The notes under the pieces: generated by a model
Told to the model about the DNA's origin: nothing
The model's input: the letters and a program-made list of their open reading frames with translations, nothing else
Databases searched by the model: none
Assembly (NCBI RefSeq): GCF_001298735.1
Contig: NZ_CYSP01000017.1
Coordinates: 22,326-86,325 of the forward strand
DNA: 64,000 nt
Direction of reading: 5' to 3'
Source: Propionispora sp. 2/2-37
GTDB taxonomy: Bacteria > Bacillota > Negativicutes > Propionisporales > Propionisporaceae
Translations under genes and position numbers: made by a program
Part shown: piece after piece, positions 26,122 to 33,784 of the stretch
Layout: each line of letters begins with the position of its first letter
Position numbering within the stretch: the first letter of the stretch is position 1

Positions 26122-26472
26122 TTAAGCATCTTTATCCTTCTGCTCATCCATGCTCTGGTCTCCCGCTTCTTGGTTCAACGCCTGTATGAATGGCTGCTCT
26201 TCACCGGGCTCAGTTTTTTTTAAAACAGCCTCGTCGTTATCCTGGCTTTTATGCAACACACCGGCCGCCACCAATTGCTTTACGATATTGTCCTGCACCG
26301 CCAGGGACTGAACAAAGCCCTCCAGCGGCATGATAATGCGCCGGCTGATATCGGCCACCGGCTGGTCGTTGTCGCTTTTCAGATGTGGCTGCAGCGTCAG
26401 CAGGTCGATACGGACCAGATGGCCGGTGACGTGAATGGCGCTGACGCCGTCAGCGAAAATTTCCTGGTTCAT
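26122..26472 (-). CDS. Small soluble protein in TPS operon, DUF3467-like
   Basis: 116 residues, no signal peptide. The first 75 residues (IFADGVSAIHVTGHLVRIDL, then ISRRIIMPLEGFVQSLAVQD, NIVKQL) resemble the layout of DUF3467 proteins: a short beta-rich part with an FxxDF-like element and a conserved R-I-I-x-x-P helix. The tail is acidic and Gln/Glu-rich. AAAGGAGGAATATC before the ATG is an excellent ribosome site. The gene overlaps the preceding gene by 23 bases and precedes tpsB by 97 bases, so it belongs to the operon. Function unknown; the DUF3467 likeness is a weak impression. Confidence 0.6.
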   Translation of the reverse strand: MNQEIFADGVSAIHVTGHLVRIDLLTLQPHLKSDNDQPVADISRRIIMPLEGFVQSLAVQDNIVKQLVAAGVLHKSQDNDEAVLKKTEPGEEQPFIQALNQEAGDQSMDEQKDKDA

Positions 26473-26704
26473 GATATTCCTCCTTTATGTTTTCAATCCG
26501 GCGGTCTGCTTCTGCCGAAACATGGCATAACCCGCCTAACAGCAAGCCAAATGTTGTACCGATTGCTAGAAGAACGTAGTCCTTAAGAATCTCAAAAAGC
26601 CCAGGGTCTCCTCCCTTATTTTTCAGATAAATAAACTTCTCTGGCCGTAATGGGAGCTGGGTCTCCCGTGCAGAAACGGTTATTGCTGCTTCATCTTTTG
26701 ACAA
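26450..26704 (-). CDS. Small single-pass membrane protein in TPS operon
   Basis: 84 residues with one hydrophobic segment at about 42-62 (DYVLLAIGTTFGLLLGGLCH) and a charged C-terminal tail. The only in-frame start at the 5' end is TTG 26704, without a good ribosome site. The reading frame overlaps the gene before it by 25 bases and the gene after it by 23 bases, which suggests translational coupling. I do not recognise a family. It could be an inner-membrane accessory of the TonB or TPS machinery. Confidence 0.5.
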   Translation of the reverse strand: MSKDEAAITVSARETQLPLRPEKFIYLKNKGGDPGLFEILKDYVLLAIGTTFGLLLGGLCHVSAEADRRIENIKEEYHEPGNFR

Positions 26705-26886
26705 CGAACCGTAAAGCAGATCTGTTTCTCAAGTTTCTCGACTAATTCTTGCTGGCTGGCGGGCGAAACACGGTCCCACTGCACCGTGCCGATTGCTTCT
26801 TCGATGATTTGCCGGATTTGATACGGTTGATACCCTAACTGCTTAAGTTGCTGAATGCGTGTTTCCAGCTTTTTCTGAAGGGCCAT
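26680..26886 (-). CDS. Small helical protein in TPS operon
   Basis: 68 residues, mostly helical and basic: MALQKKLETRIQQLKQLGYQ, then YQIRQIIEEAIGTVQWDRVS, ending VRCQKMKQQ. No membrane segment. GAGGGTGATCATT precedes the ATG. It follows the OmpH/Skp-like gene by 31 bases. Family unknown; the helical pattern with a GYQPYQIRQII turn looks like a small DNA- or protein-binding unit. Confidence 0.55.
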   Translation of the reverse strand: MALQKKLETRIQQLKQLGYQPYQIRQIIEEAIGTVQWDRVSPASQQELVEKLEKQICFTVRCQKMKQQ

Positions 26887-26917
26887 ATAATGATCACCCT
26901 CTTTCCCATCCGGCAGC

Positions 26918-27376
26918 TTATCGCAACTTTTTCAGCACGTCTTCGGTAATATCCACGCCACCGTACACAACAACACTTTTTGCTACAACGACCGTCAGTC
27001 CTTTGGCGTTCGCCACTTCCTTGACGGCAGCGTCAATCTTGTCAGCGATGGCTTTTAACAGCTCCTGCTGTTTTTGCCCTACCCGCTGCTGGAGCTGTGC
27101 TCTCAGGTCCTGCCTTTCCTTGTCGTCCAGGCCGGCCGCTTTGGCGTCAAATTCCTTTTGGGCCGCTTCCGCCTCGGCTTTGATGGTTTCATTGGCTTTT
27201 GGCGTATCCGGATGCTGATTGACCAGTAGACCGAGATCGACGACGCCGACGGCTGCCTTATCCGGTGCGGCGGCGTGCGCCTTGCTCGGCACAGCCGTCC
27301 CCATCCCGGTAACGGTAAACAAAACCAAAATAGCCAATGCGATATTGGCTATTCTTTTCTTAATAAACTGGATCAT
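26918..27376 (-). CDS. OmpH/Skp-like periplasmic chaperone
   Basis: 152 residues. A signal peptide (about 1-36, ending SKAHAAAP) is followed by AVGVVDLGLLVNQHPDTPKA, a long charged coiled coil (about 62-118, rich in A, E, K and Q), then a returning beta segment LTVVVAKSVVVYGGVDITED. This is the architecture of Skp/OmpH, the periplasmic holdase for unfolded outer-membrane proteins. Its place between exbD and the tpsB, tpsA and receptor genes suggests it escorts these very large or barrel-forming clients. AGAGGAAATGGC precedes the ATG. Confidence 0.82.
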   Translation of the reverse strand: MIQFIKKRIANIALAILVLFTVTGMGTAVPSKAHAAAPDKAAVGVVDLGLLVNQHPDTPKANETIKAEAEAAQKEFDAKAAGLDDKERQDLRAQLQQRVGQKQQELLKAIADKIDAAVKEVANAKGLTVVVAKSVVVYGGVDITEDVLKKLR

Positions 27377-27422
27377 GCCATTTCCTCTTTTCCGCCCTTG
27401 GCGGGCATTTATGGATTGCTTC

Positions 27423-27839
27423 TCACCCGCCGGAGGACGGACTTACGGCCACCGCCACGCTGATGACGCCGCTTTTGCGCGTGGCGTCAAGCACTTCCAC
27501 CACCCGGCCGTGCTCTACGCCTTTATCGGCGTTGATGACCACCGACGGCTTTTTGCCGCTGCCTTTTACCTGGCTCAGTCGCGCCGGTATTTCCGCCGCC
27601 GACCCAATCGCTTCTTTTTCATAGAACAGCTTGCCGTCCTGGGTCAGGGTCAGCGTGATCACCTGTTTGATTTCATCCTGACCGCTGGCCGCATGCGGCA
27701 GGTTGACCGGCAGGCCGTGCTGCTGGATCATAGAAAGGCTGGCCAGCATGAAAAATACCAGGAGAAAAAACATGGTGTCAATCATCGGGATAATCTCGAT
27801 CCGGGCTTTCTTCATCGGTTGACGTGTTATTTTCATCAT
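27423..27839 (-). CDS. exbD: ExbD/TolR proton-channel subunit
   Basis: 138 residues. One transmembrane helix (about 17-40) contains the essential Asp in IIPMIDTMFFLLVFFMLAS. A periplasmic domain follows (LTLTQDGKLFYEKEAIGSAA, VVINADKGVEHGRVVEVLDA). With ExbB it uses proton flow to energise TonB. It starts 12 bases after exbB, with GGGGGGA before tandem ATGs. Confidence 0.88.
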   Translation of the reverse strand: MMKITRQPMKKARIEIIPMIDTMFFLLVFFMLASLSMIQQHGLPVNLPHAASGQDEIKQVITLTLTQDGKLFYEKEAIGSAAEIPARLSQVKGSGKKPSVVINADKGVEHGRVVEVLDATRKSGVISVAVAVSPSSGG

Positions 27840-27851
27840 CGTCCCCCCTTG

Positions 27852-28439
27852 CTACTCTTTCACCAGGATCATTTCCAGCTCTGTGGCGCACTGTTCCATG
27901 ATTTCGCTTTCCCGTTCCACCCGGGACATAAAATAGTTATACGGGATCAGGGTCGTTACCGCTACGCCAATGCCAGTTGCGGTAGCAATCAATGCTTCCG
28001 CCACACCGCCGGTTACGGCGTGCGGCGAGCCCCCGCCGCTAACCGTGGCCATGATCTGGAAAGAATCGACCATCCCGATAATGGTGCCTAATAGGCCTAA
28101 AAGCGGGGAAAGGGTGATAATGGTGTCCAGGGTCGGCAATCCCCGCTTGAGGGTGGCATACTGAGTGATGCCCGCCGCTTCCATCGCTTTGGCCGGAGCG
28201 GCCGGATTGGCGATGCCGGCCGCCAACACTTTCAGCACCGGCAAATGAGAACGGTTCGCCACTTCCTGTCCGTCCCGGAGTTTTCCTTTACTAACGAGGT
28301 CCATTACTTGTTCTACCGCTTTGGTCGCACCTAAGCGCCGGAAATACAAGAAGCGTTCAATAATAATTGTCAGGGAGATAAGCGAGCATAAGGCCAATGG
28401 CAGCATCACCCAGCCGCCTTTTACCAGTGTTTCAATCAT
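27852..28439 (-). CDS. exbB: ExbB/TolQ proton-channel subunit
   Basis: 195 residues of the MotA/TolQ/ExbB family. An N-terminal helix (LVKGGWVMLPLALCSLISLT), a cytoplasmic region, and two further helices with the family motif TLDTIITLSPLLGLLGTIIG and AEALIATATGIGVAVTTLIP. It forms the inner-membrane channel with ExbD. AAAGGAAGGATTATCA precedes the ATG. It lies 52 bases after tonB in one transcription unit. Confidence 0.9.
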   Translation of the reverse strand: MIETLVKGGWVMLPLALCSLISLTIIIERFLYFRRLGATKAVEQVMDLVSKGKLRDGQEVANRSHLPVLKVLAAGIANPAAPAKAMEAAGITQYATLKRGLPTLDTIITLSPLLGLLGTIIGMVDSFQIMATVSGGGSPHAVTGGVAEALIATATGIGVAVTTLIPYNYFMSRVERESEIMEQCATELEMILVKE

Positions 28440-28490
28440 TGATAATCCTTCCTTTCGTTTCAGTTAATAAAATAAAGAGTAAAAGAAGTT

Positions 28491-29210
28491 CTATACAGCG
28501 TCTTTCAGGTCAAAATTGACCCGGATATTGCGGACGCTGCTGACAGGTATGCCGTTTTCATCGCGCTCCGGTGAATACTGCCTGGCCGCCGCGGCCGCTA
28601 CCGCCGCCTCTTTCACGTCGTCGCGCTCGCTTTCCAGTACGGACAGCACGGTAACCGATCCATCGGTGTTGATGCGGATCTTAACCACTACGCTTCCTTC
28701 CCAGCCATCTTTTTTGGCCGCTGGTGGATAGGCCGGCTTCGGGGCATACACCACCGTGGCACTGGCAGCAGCGCTGCCGCCTCCGGCATTGCCTCCTCTC
28801 ACCGCCGGGATCCCCGTCACGCGAGGAATCCCGGTCATTCTCGGTGTCCCGGTTCCTTTCCCGGACCGTAAGGCTACGGAACCGGGCTGTCCTGCTTCGC
28901 CGGGCAAAGCCTCTGCCTGCGGTGCCGGCTCGGTTTCACCAACCATCGGCGCATTGGCCGGCTGGTTTTGCAGTTGGTCCTGCGTCGCTTCCGGCTGGGA
29001 CGGCAGTTCCGTCTTGGCCTCGGGCTCAGCAGGCGGTATCTGGGTTTGCTGTTCGGGAGGAACAGGCAGAATTTCCACTTCGGCCAGATCTTTGGCCCGC
29101 TCGACCGGCGCGGCCGGCGGTATGGCGAGGAAGGCGGCAATCAGCAGGGCGTGCAGGATTATGGATAGCATGGATGATTTGCCATAGGTGCTGTTTACCA
29201 GCAATGTCAA
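28491..29210 (-). CDS. tonB: Energy transducer TonB
   Basis: 239 residues. An uncleaved N-terminal anchor (MLSIILHALLIAAFLAIPPA, with the conserved His of TonB anchors) is followed by a Pro/Glu-rich periplasmic spacer, a Gly/Arg/Thr segment (GTGTPRMTGIPRVTGIPAVR), and a C-terminal domain with the YP motif (KPAYPPAAKKDGWEGSVVVK) and AAVAAAAARQYSPERDENG. The start is TTG 29210, preceded by GGAAGGGGG; an internal ATG (M14) would shorten the n-region only. It is the first gene of the tonB-exbB-exbD set and should energise the receptor at the operon's end. Confidence 0.87.
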   Translation of the reverse strand: MTLLVNSTYGKSSMLSIILHALLIAAFLAIPPAAPVERAKDLAEVEILPVPPEQQTQIPPAEPEAKTELPSQPEATQDQLQNQPANAPMVGETEPAPQAEALPGEAGQPGSVALRSGKGTGTPRMTGIPRVTGIPAVRGGNAGGGSAAASATVVYAPKPAYPPAAKKDGWEGSVVVKIRINTDGSVTVLSVLESERDDVKEAAVAAAAARQYSPERDENGIPVSSVRNIRVNFDLKDAV

Positions 29211-29246
29211 TGTTGTTCACCCCCTTCCTCGGAATTGATTATTCTT

Positions 29247-29275
29247 CCGGTGCTTCGAGAAGAGTAAAGCACCGG
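29247..29275. promoter_or_regulatory. Inverted repeat between PadR gene and tonB
   Basis: CCGGTGCTT (29247-29255) and AAGCACCGG (29267-29275) are perfect nine-base arms with an 11-base loop, in the 107-base gap between the PadR stop and the tonB start. There is no T tract on the minus-strand side, so it may stabilise or process the transcript rather than end it. Confidence 0.4.
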
Positions 29276-29317
29276 TTGGAAACCTCCTGCCGACAGATTA
29301 CGGTCCTCCTTTTGCTG

Positions 29318-29857
29318 CTAGAGTTCTTGGAGCAAAGTGTCGACGAAGGCGATTTCACTTTGTATATGTAAAAGCGGGTGTCTGAACATCGCCTGCAAAT
29401 TGAGCGGCAGTGCTTGCCCGCCTTGTTCTTTGAACGTGGTATTGACGCGTTTAGCTGTCTCCGCCAAAAAAATTTTTCTTTGTTCCAGCGCCGCCACGAC
29501 TTCTTCGGTGGCCACCAACGGGATGGCCGCAAACGCCAAATCGAAGCGGTAATCGCGTTCCCGGGAAGAGGACAGCGCTGCCAGAATTTCCTCCTGCAAT
29601 AATTTTTTGCCGGCCGCGGTGATCGAGAATTTCCTGGGCAAAGGACCTTTGCTGCCATACTTGGCGGTATCGAGATAGGAGCTGATCAGTCGTTTTTTGC
29701 CAAGCTTTGTCAGACCCGTATAGATGGAAGTAGTACCGATATCGGCCCACTCCCGGTAGCCGCGCTCCTTAATCCACTGGTCGATGTCATAACCGGAAAC
29801 CTCCTGCCGCTCATAAATGATCTGCAAAATGATAAATTCAGTATTTGTGAGCCTCAT
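29318..29857 (-). CDS. PadR-family regulator A
   Basis: 179 residues. The PadR winged helix spans about 1-80 (LTNTEFIILQIIYERQEVSG, YDIDQWIKERGYREWADIGT, then LPRKFSITAAGKKLL) and a helical dimerisation domain follows. It is the first gene of the long TPS/TonB unit and is about half identical by eye to regulator B, which is divergent some 790 bases away. Palindromes AATATTAC-N6-GTAATATT lie upstream of both, so autoregulation and control of the operon are likely. The ligand is unknown. Confidence 0.85.
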   Translation of the reverse strand: MRLTNTEFIILQIIYERQEVSGYDIDQWIKERGYREWADIGTTSIYTGLTKLGKKRLISSYLDTAKYGSKGPLPRKFSITAAGKKLLQEEILAALSSSRERDYRFDLAFAAIPLVATEEVVAALEQRKIFLAETAKRVNTTFKEQGGQALPLNLQAMFRHPLLHIQSEIAFVDTLLQEL

Positions 29858-29881
29858 CGTATTTCTTCACCGCCCATTACA

Positions 29882-29922
29882 GTAATATTTCGCTTTATAG
29901 AATATTACTTTTATGTAATATT
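29882..29922. promoter_or_regulatory. Predicted PadR operator, site 1
   Basis: AATATTAC (29901-29908), six bases, GTAATATT (29915-29922): a perfect palindrome 44 bases before the regulator A start. An extra half site GTAATATT lies at 29882-29889, closer to the gene. Confidence 0.75.
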
Positions 29923-30124
29923 AAAATAAAAACTACGGCCACTTCACACAGCGAGTTGCCAAAAATAAATTAGGCAAATATCGCAGCCGAACTTACACAA
30001 TTACTCTTGTGTTACATTCGGAAAAGAGCAGAAGCCGGCTACTGGTCTTCCAGCAGGAAATAACCTAGTTCCATTTCGTTCGGTTATCGACAGGTCGTTA
30101 TAAATCAAAATATTTCACAAAATC

Positions 30125-30148
30125 CAATATTACTTATATGTAATATTG
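30125..30148. promoter_or_regulatory. Predicted PadR operator, site 2
   Basis: CAATATTAC (30125-30133), six bases TTATAT, GTAATATTG (30140-30148): a perfect nine-base-arm palindrome of the same consensus as sites 1 and 3, in the middle of the divergent region. Confidence 0.75.
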
Positions 30149-30149
30149 C

Positions 30150-30580
30150 AATAGAAATATATCCCTTTTATGACAAACTTTTCCTTAGTGCTTAGTGTAA
30201 AACATTATCTGCCAACAATCAAGACCCTAAAAGAAAGCTTAACTCACAATTTACATGCTTTTAATAATTCGATCATCACTACTAGGAGAATGATTCAATG
30301 CCGGTACGTCTTCCATCTTCCTATTTCTTGCCCGTTGGGTGCGTTTATGCTCTCTTTCTGCATTTTTGAACGAATTGCAAAATGTACTATATGCAGTAAA
30401 AAACTGAAAACGGGGGGACACAGGAAAACAGGGGGACAGGGACAGTGTTTTTGATGGATTAATCCAAACACTTGGAGACGATTGAGTTGATGGGTGAATT
30501 CGGAGATTAACATTAAGTTTTAGGCAAGTAAGTATGGTTGCAGTGACGTCGGAAATGTTGCCGGCAGCGCTTTTTTCTTC
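30150..30580. other. Intergenic region between divergent PadR genes
   Basis: No supported gene. At 30410-30450 there is a purine-rich stretch with GGGGGACACAGG and GGGGGACAGGGACAGTG, a member of the dispersed GGGACA-type repeats. Otherwise nothing recognisable. Confidence 0.5.
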
Positions 30581-30588
30581 TTGCATAT

Positions 30589-30610
30589 AATATAACTTCA
30601 GTGTAATATT
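30589..30610. promoter_or_regulatory. Predicted PadR operator, site 3
   Basis: AATATAAC (30589-30596), six bases, GTAATATT (30603-30610), one mismatch from the consensus, 36 bases before the regulator B start codon. Confidence 0.7.
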
Positions 30611-30646
30611 ATATAGTAAATCAATCAAAGATTGGAAAGGTTGTCT

Positions 30647-31192
30647 ATGGAACTTACCAACGCTGAATTCGTGCTATTGCAAATTGTTTGCGACCGGACT
30701 ACGGTGTCCGGTTATGAAATCAATCAGTTGATCAAGGATTGCGGCTACAGGGATTGGGCCGAACTGGGAACCACTTCCATTTATGTTGGCTTGAATAAAT
30801 TAGGTAAAAAGAAGTTGGTAAATTCCTATATTGATACGGATAAACAAGGTCGAGGCCCTGTACCGAGAAAGTTTGAGATTACTGCCGAGGGCAGAGCCGT
30901 GTTACAGCAAGAAACTATCGAGGCCCTGTCGTCGACCAGAGAGAGGGATTTCCGCTTCGACTTGGCACTTGCAGCCATTCCTTTTGTGGATAAAGATGCA
31001 GTGGTGGCTGCTCTGCAACAAAGAATAAGCCTGTTGACGGAAGTGGCGAACGATTACTGGCATAAGCTGGAAGCTCTTAAGAAAAGACGGGTGCCAGTTA
31101 ATTTACAGGCGTTGTATCAGCATCCGCTGGTATTAATCAAAAATGAAATTGAATTCATGGATAACTTAATCGAGAATTTATCCGACGATTAA
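30647..31192 (+). CDS. PadR-family regulator B
   Basis: 181 residues. MELTNAEFVLLQIVCDRTTV, then GYEINQLIKDCGYRDWAELG, then GPVPRKFEITAEGRAVL and the helical tail SSTRERDFRFDLALAAIPFV are aligned with regulator A throughout, so the two are paralogues. ATG 30647 is chosen because GGAAAGG lies seven bases upstream; a TTG five codons earlier is possible. It is divergent from the TPS operon and shares its palindromes, suggesting either cross-regulation or a heterodimer. Confidence 0.85.
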   Translation: MELTNAEFVLLQIVCDRTTVSGYEINQLIKDCGYRDWAELGTTSIYVGLNKLGKKKLVNSYIDTDKQGRGPVPRKFEITAEGRAVLQQETIEALSSTRERDFRFDLALAAIPFVDKDAVVAALQQRISLLTEVANDYWHKLEALKKRRVPVNLQALYQHPLVLIKNEIEFMDNLIENLSDD

Positions 31193-31233
31193 TCTTCAGA
31201 TGGGTTTAAAGCCCCACCTGAAGCTAGTTTACT

Positions 31234-31764
31234 TTATGAAAAAGGAACCCGGAAGTCGCCTGACAAAGATCCTACACCTAAGTGTTTTTTCATATAGCAC
31301 ACAGGAAAAGGAAGATGCGAAAAATATTTCGTTTCAAACTCAGTAAAACCTAATTCACAGTACCAAGACTTTAAAGTCTCATTCGTGCCAAGAACACTGA
31401 TTAAAAGTTCTCTCCCGTTCTGATTAATAACATAATCCGATGCATACTTAACAATCTGTCGTCCATAGCCTTTATGCCGTTGTTCCGGTAATACTGCCAA
31501 TCGCTCCATATAAAATTCATTGGCATTATTTTTTTCAATTGCAACGAATCCAATCTGTACAGACGCACAAAATACCCCAAACATTGCAATTCCTTTTGTT
31601 TGCATCTTCCTCAAATGTTTTAATTCAATAAATACAGGATTAGTAGGAGCATTCTCTCGAGTAAGACCAAATTGTTCCGCTACGGTAGAAAAGGATTTAC
31701 GTATAATATTTACACTGTCTATCAAATTCGCTTCGGTCACAACTGGTTCAAAACTTAAATTCAT
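31234..31764 (-). CDS. GNAT-family N-acetyltransferase
   Basis: 176 residues with the GNAT core: EFYMERLAVLPEQRHKGYGR (about 82-101, containing the R/Q-x-x-G-x-G/A acetyl-CoA loop as RHKGYG), ASDYVINQNG, and VLGTNETLKSWYCELGFTEF. Substrate cannot be told. The ribosome site before the ATG is weak. It lies 31 bases after the TetR gene on the same strand and may be co-transcribed with it. Confidence 0.78.
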   Translation of the reverse strand: MNLSFEPVVTEANLIDSVNIIRKSFSTVAEQFGLTRENAPTNPVFIELKHLRKMQTKGIAMFGVFCASVQIGFVAIEKNNANEFYMERLAVLPEQRHKGYGRQIVKYASDYVINQNGRELLISVLGTNETLKSWYCELGFTEFETKYFSHLPFPVCYMKKHLGVGSLSGDFRVPFS

Positions 31765-31795
31765 ACAAACACCACACCTACTTATATCGAGAATC

Positions 31796-32425
31796 TCAAA
31801 ATTCTGACTGCCGTTTTGCTAAAAACCTTAAAGATACTTTTTTTCCTATGACTGCCTCTAGTCCCGGCAATAAAAAACGCAGAATTTCATCGGCAAAGAC
31901 AGCGGCTGATGGTTTTCGCCCCTTAGCATTCCAAAGATACGCCGCACTATAGATTGCCTGGCTCACCATGACCGCCGCCCATTGTATGCTTTCCTCCTCT
32001 TCCGGTTTGCCTGCCCGTTTAACCAGCCAGTTGGACACCATTTGCTCCAACTGGCTTTTTACTTTCATTTCGATAAGGGGGAAAACGGCTTGCGCTGTAC
32101 GCTTGCAGCTTGTGCTTAATTTTTCATGATACCTGCACACGGCAATAATTAAACTTCGCAGTGCCTCCGGTGTCAGTTCTTCCTGCGACTGAAGTTGTTG
32201 GTATACAGCCGTCATAAATGTATCCTCAACAATCAATTCCATTAACGCATACTTATCAGCAAAATGAGCATAGAACGTTCCCCTGTTGATTGCAGCCCGT
32301 TCCGTAATATCGCGGATGGTAATATCATTAAATTTTTTCTCCTTACTCAGTGAATGGAACGCATCCCGGATTAACCGACGCGTCCGGATAACCCTCGGAT
32401 CATTCTCTTTGCAACGCGCTGTCAT
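31796..32425 (-). CDS. TetR-family regulator
   Basis: 209 residues. The N-terminal helix-turn-helix (TRRLIRDAFHSLSKEKKFND, ITIRDITERAAINRGTFYAH, FADKYALMELI) is clear. The C-terminal domain resembles TetR_C_7-type ligand domains (IQWAAVMVSQAIYSAAYLWN). ATG 32425 is preceded by AAGGTG at six bases; a GTG three codons earlier overlaps that site. A 34-base palindrome lies 32 bases upstream, probably its operator. The divergent flavoprotein gene is a possible target. Confidence 0.82.
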   Translation of the reverse strand: MTARCKENDPRVIRTRRLIRDAFHSLSKEKKFNDITIRDITERAAINRGTFYAHFADKYALMELIVEDTFMTAVYQQLQSQEELTPEALRSLIIAVCRYHEKLSTSCKRTAQAVFPLIEMKVKSQLEQMVSNWLVKRAGKPEEEESIQWAAVMVSQAIYSAAYLWNAKGRKPSAAVFADEILRFLLPGLEAVIGKKVSLRFLAKRQSEF

Positions 32426-32456
32426 GGCTTTCACCTTTTCCTATACGATATTTAAC

Positions 32457-32490
32457 GTTAACCAATATTTACTCATTACTGTTGGTTAAC
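32457..32490. promoter_or_regulatory. Predicted TetR operator
   Basis: GTTAACCAA (32457-32465) and TTGGTTAAC (32482-32490), perfect nine-base arms separated by 16 bases, just upstream of the TetR gene. Confidence 0.65.
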
Positions 32491-32704
32491 CGACATTCCC
32501 GTCATTTTATCGATTGCCAGGTACTCTTTCAGTCATTATTATAATAAATAGTTGCAACGTATACAACGCGATGTGGCAGTATGCATGTATACACATAATT
32601 TGAAATCGGGAGTGATCCCGTGACATTGTTATTTGATTAAAATCTAGCGTTAGTATAGAAAGCCACAGCAAAATAATATTACTAAAAAAACAAAAGAAAG
32701 TGTG

Positions 32705-33286
32705 ATGGAATTGAAAGTGATTGCTTTTAACGGAAGTCCAAGAATTAATGGAAATACAAAACAAAGCCTGGAAATTGTTTTAGCAGAATTAAAAAATGAA
32801 GGCATTGAGACGGAAATTATCCAATTGGGAGGGCGTAAAGTTTTCGGGTGTCTTGCTTGTGGAAAGTGCTTGGAAACAAAGAATAACCGCTGTATACGCC
32901 AGGACGATGAAATGAATATTTTTATCCAGAAAATGATCGAGGCGGATGGAATTATCATTGGTTCTCCCACTTATTGTAGTAACGTGTCTACAGAAGTAAA
33001 GGCACTCATCGATCGCTGTGGATTTGTATCAAAGGCTAATGGCGGCATGCTCAAAGGTAAAGTCGGAGCTGCAGTGGTTTCTGTTCGTCGAGCTGGAGCA
33101 ACTTTTACTTACTCTGCAATTAATTTTTTCTTCGGCACTTCCGAGATGGTTATACCGTCTTCTAGCTACTGGAACATGACGTTATCCCTTAATCCGGGCG
33201 ATGTCCAAAAGGATGAAGAAGGTATACAAACATTTCAAACTTTGGGTAAAAATATGGCGAGCCTGTTAAAGCAGTTAAAAGGTTAA
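32705..33286 (+). CDS. Flavodoxin-like NAD(P)H-dependent FMN reductase
   Basis: 193 residues of the iron-sulfur-flavoprotein/FMN-reductase fold: AFNGSPRINGNTKQSLEIVL (phosphate loop for FMN), FGCLACGKCLETKNNRC (Cys cluster), GIIIGSPTYCSNVSTEVKAL. The Cys spacing C-x2-C-x2-C resembles the cluster site of Isf-type proteins, so a 4Fe-4S centre is possible. ATG 32705 and GTG 32702 are adjacent; the ribosome site is weak. It is divergent from the TetR gene. Confidence 0.82.
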   Translation: MELKVIAFNGSPRINGNTKQSLEIVLAELKNEGIETEIIQLGGRKVFGCLACGKCLETKNNRCIRQDDEMNIFIQKMIEADGIIIGSPTYCSNVSTEVKALIDRCGFVSKANGGMLKGKVGAAVVSVRRAGATFTYSAINFFFGTSEMVIPSSSYWNMTLSLNPGDVQKDEEGIQTFQTLGKNMASLLKQLKG

Positions 33287-33302
33287 TGTAGAGTAAATGA
33301 CA

Positions 33303-33390
33303 CCATTTATATTTTCCTATTTTTTGTTTTCCGGCTGAAGCTACAAAGCTCCTGCCAAATTCATACAAAATTTAGCAGGAGTTTCCTTAT
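33303..33390. repeat. Dispersed hairpin repeat, copy 1
   Basis: TATATTTTCCTATTTTTTGT, TTTCCGGCTGAAGCTACAAA, then GCTCCTGCCAAATT...AATTTAGCAGGAGTTTCCTT. The same run of sequence, with a few changes, recurs at 35928-36012. The hairpin arms (33348-33361 and 33370-33383) followed by TTTCC could also terminate the flavoprotein transcript. Confidence 0.7.
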
Positions 33391-33424
33391 TTGGCAGGAC
33401 ATATAGGAACGTTCCTCGTTCTTA

Positions 33425-33775
33425 TTATTTTTCTACCTTATCAAAAATAATAGTTTGTCCTGTATCTCCATGTTCTTCACCATGCGTATAGCCAACAACT
33501 GAGAAATATTCCGCCAATTTTCTAGCTATCAATTCATAATTGGGGTCTTTTTTCCTTATACAAGATGATAAGTGTACAACCTCTACTCCTTTTTTCAATA
33601 GTGTTGCAATTTTCTTTTCCATATCACCACCATTATGGGTAAAAGCAACTAATTCTAAATCGTTTTGCCCTGCATAGCGGGCAAAAGAATCAATTCTTTG
33701 AAAAAATGCGTTTAAACACCCACCTCCCGAACATCGCATCATAGTTTCCTCACGCACGATAATTGCTATCTTCAT
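33425..33775 (-). CDS. CGGC-domain protein
   Basis: 116 residues: MKIAIIVREETMMRCSGGGC, then LELVAFTHNGGD, and VVHLSSCIRKKDP. The N-terminal CsGgGC block, a middle Cys and a Rossmann-like strand pattern match the small CGGC-domain family of anaerobes, thought to bind metal or a cofactor; function unproven. ATG 33775 has AGAGGTG six bases upstream. Single gene. Confidence 0.75.
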   Translation of the reverse strand: MKIAIIVREETMMRCSGGGCLNAFFQRIDSFARYAGQNDLELVAFTHNGGDMEKKIATLLKKGVEVVHLSSCIRKKDPNYELIARKLAEYFSVVGYTHGEEHGDTGQTIIFDKVEK

Positions 33776-33784
33776 ACTGTACAC

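Noticed and set aside
30251..30628. 125-codon minus-strand frame in the PadR intergenic region
   Set aside because: It spans a low-complexity GGGACA repeat and one PadR operator, and lacks a ribosome site.
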